A stretch of DNA of 5,869 bases, from assembly GCA_035290885.1 (NCBI GenBank), contig DATDTL010000071.1:1-5869 (forward strand), in the 5' to 3' direction. Positions 4,811-5,869 of this stretch are shown here, piece after piece. Below the pieces are notes generated by a model, which had not been told where the DNA came from, did not search any database, and saw only the letters and a list, made by a program, of their open reading frames with translations. How positions within the stretch are numbered: position 1 is the first letter of the stretch; the number at the start of each line of letters is the position of its first letter. A program made the translations under genes and the position numbers. The stretch is from JACQID01 sp035290885 (GTDB lineage: Archaea > Aenigmatarchaeota > Aenigmatarchaeia > GW2011-AR5).

Positions 4811-5869
4811 ATGAAAGGCATTACCCCGGTGATAGCCGTCATTTTGCTTCTGCTGATCACGATAGCGATCATAGGATTCACGTCGGTATTCTTCCAGCAG
4901 ACGGTGACAACGGGCGGCGAACAGGCGCAGGAGGCCGCCGCAGGGCAGGCGAACAAGGCGCTCCAGACGGCCGAGATCGTGGACGTGAGCAACGGGAAGG
5001 TCACAATCAAAAACGTAGGCACCGAGCCGATAAGCACGGACAACGTCGGCGTGTTCGTGGACGGCATCCCAGCCGATGTATTGCCCTACGGCGGCGCTGG
5101 CGAGATAGCGCCGGGCTCGTCAAAGACGTTTGACGTGACGGTCCCCTTCGGCAGCGGTGAGAGGACGATAGTCGTTTCGGTGCCAGGAAACAGCCAAAGC
5201 ATGACGATACAGCTTGACGCGGGGACGACAGAACTGGTTTCCGCGGCAGGGAATGTGGTGATACTCAAGAATACAGGAGCGGTGCCCATACAGAAGTCGG
5301 GCATAACCATGACGCTGGACGAGGATCCGGTTTCCTTCAGCGGCCCGGATCCGCTTGCGTCCGGGGCCGTGGGAACTTATATCATAGACATCTCAGCTAT
5401 GCCGCCGCAAACGGGGACAAAACAGCTTGACGTCTCAATTCCCGGCGCAAGCAGCTACAGCATTAATGTGGATATCAACATCGGTACGCTGAGCTTTGAA
5501 GGAGCGGCGGGCAATGGCGTCACGGTAAGGAACACAGGGCTGACGCCGCTAAGCACAAGCTTGGTGAGCGTCAAGGTAGCCGGGCAGGTCGTGAGCTTCG
5601 CGCCGTCCGTGGCGGAAATCCCGGCAGGCGATACGGCAGTCTTCGCAGTCGACGAAATAGGGATACTTTCCGGCGAAGGCATGGGCGGAGCACTGGAAAT
5701 AGATTCGCCCGGAAACACAACAGGGGATGCTGTTGCCTTTGATTATTTGTCGTCCACGAAAGGCTACTGGAAATTCGACGAGCTTAATCTTGCCGGGGGG
5801 CGGGCAATACCCGACCATTCTGGCAACGGTATAGACGGGTCGTTCGTGGGGACGCTTCGCAACGTTCAA
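4811..5869 (+). CDS. Pilin-like N-terminus surface protein with Ig-like repeats and LamG-like domain (3' partial)
   Basis: The frame is open from ATG 4811 to the window end (353 codons) with no stop, so the C-terminus is missing. MKGITPVIAVILLLLITIAI is the archaeal type IV pilin N-terminus (Pilin_N, formerly DUF1628): K2-G3 could be a class III signal peptidase site, followed by a hydrophobic helix to about residue 28. Three Ig-like or CARDB-like repeats follow with a period of 86-87 residues, marked by TIKNVGTEPI (65-74), ILKNTGAVPI (151-160) and TVRNTGLTPL (238-247). GYWKFDE (318-324) and DHSGNGIDG (335-343) mark the start of a concanavalin A/LamG-like jelly-roll domain. The protein is probably anchored or assembled outside the membrane for adhesion or carbohydrate binding. 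The reading frame is GC-rich (43 of 60 bases in 4921-4980). The start fits the TATA-like box at 4782-4789. Confidence 0.87.
   Translation, partial: MKGITPVIAVILLLLITIAIIGFTSVFFQQTVTTGGEQAQEAAAGQANKALQTAEIVDVSNGKVTIKNVGTEPISTDNVGVFVDGIPADVLPYGGAGEIAPGSSKTFDVTVPFGSGERTIVVSVPGNSQSMTIQLDAGTTELVSAAGNVVILKNTGAVPIQKSGITMTLDEDPVSFSGPDPLASGAVGTYIIDISAMPPQTGTKQLDVSIPGASSYSINVDINIGTLSFEGAAGNGVTVRNTGLTPLSTSLVSVKVAGQVVSFAPSVAEIPAGDTAVFAVDEIGILSGEGMGGALEIDSPGNTTGDAVAFDYLSSTKGYWKFDELNLAGGRAIPDHSGNGIDGSFVGTLRNVQ

Overview
The window looks like a piece of an archaeal chromosome, most likely from a DPANN-type lineage; I cannot name the phylum from this sequence alone. The evidence is an archaeal-type cytidylate kinase, an archaeal HIT protein with the MKRLWAPWR start, and a tRNA-Ala with an intron at 37/38 and no encoded CCA. 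A pilin-like MKGITPVIAV N-terminus and TATA-like boxes about 26 bases before start codons also fit.

Layout: (1) bases 1-66 are the last 21 codons of an unidentified gene. (2) A secreted protein of six PEGA-like repeats, split by a Thr-rich linker, runs to 1676. (3) A 183-bp gap with small inverted repeats follows. (4) The cytidylate kinase (1860-2393) is followed after 40 bp by a PurD-family ATP-grasp protein (2434-3726). (5) A 188-bp convergent gap holds a strong hairpin and an unexplained TATA-like box. (6) The HIT-family protein lies on the minus strand (3915-4406). (7) A divergent 56-bp promoter region separates it from an intron-bearing tRNA-Ala(CGC) (4463-4583). (8) A 227-bp gap with two strong hairpins follows. 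(9) A pilin-like membrane-anchored surface protein with three Ig-like repeats and the start of a LamG-like domain (4811 to the end) is cut by the window edge.

Two themes emerge. The middle is nucleotide metabolism and housekeeping: CMP kinase, a GAR-synthetase-like enzyme, a HIT nucleotide hydrolase or transferase, and a tRNA. The flanks encode large repeat-built envelope proteins. Four protein genes have a TATA-like box centred about 26-28 bases before a plausible ATG, which suggests leaderless mRNAs. For two of them (the kinase and the HIT protein) protein conservation supports the same internal start.

I do not see a clearly new multi-gene system. The most useful leads are the PurD-like protein with altered N-terminal and metal-site motifs, the cytidylate kinase P-loop lacking its lysine, the tRNA intron with 12-nt phased ATGSC words and competing hairpins, and the structured convergent intergenic region.
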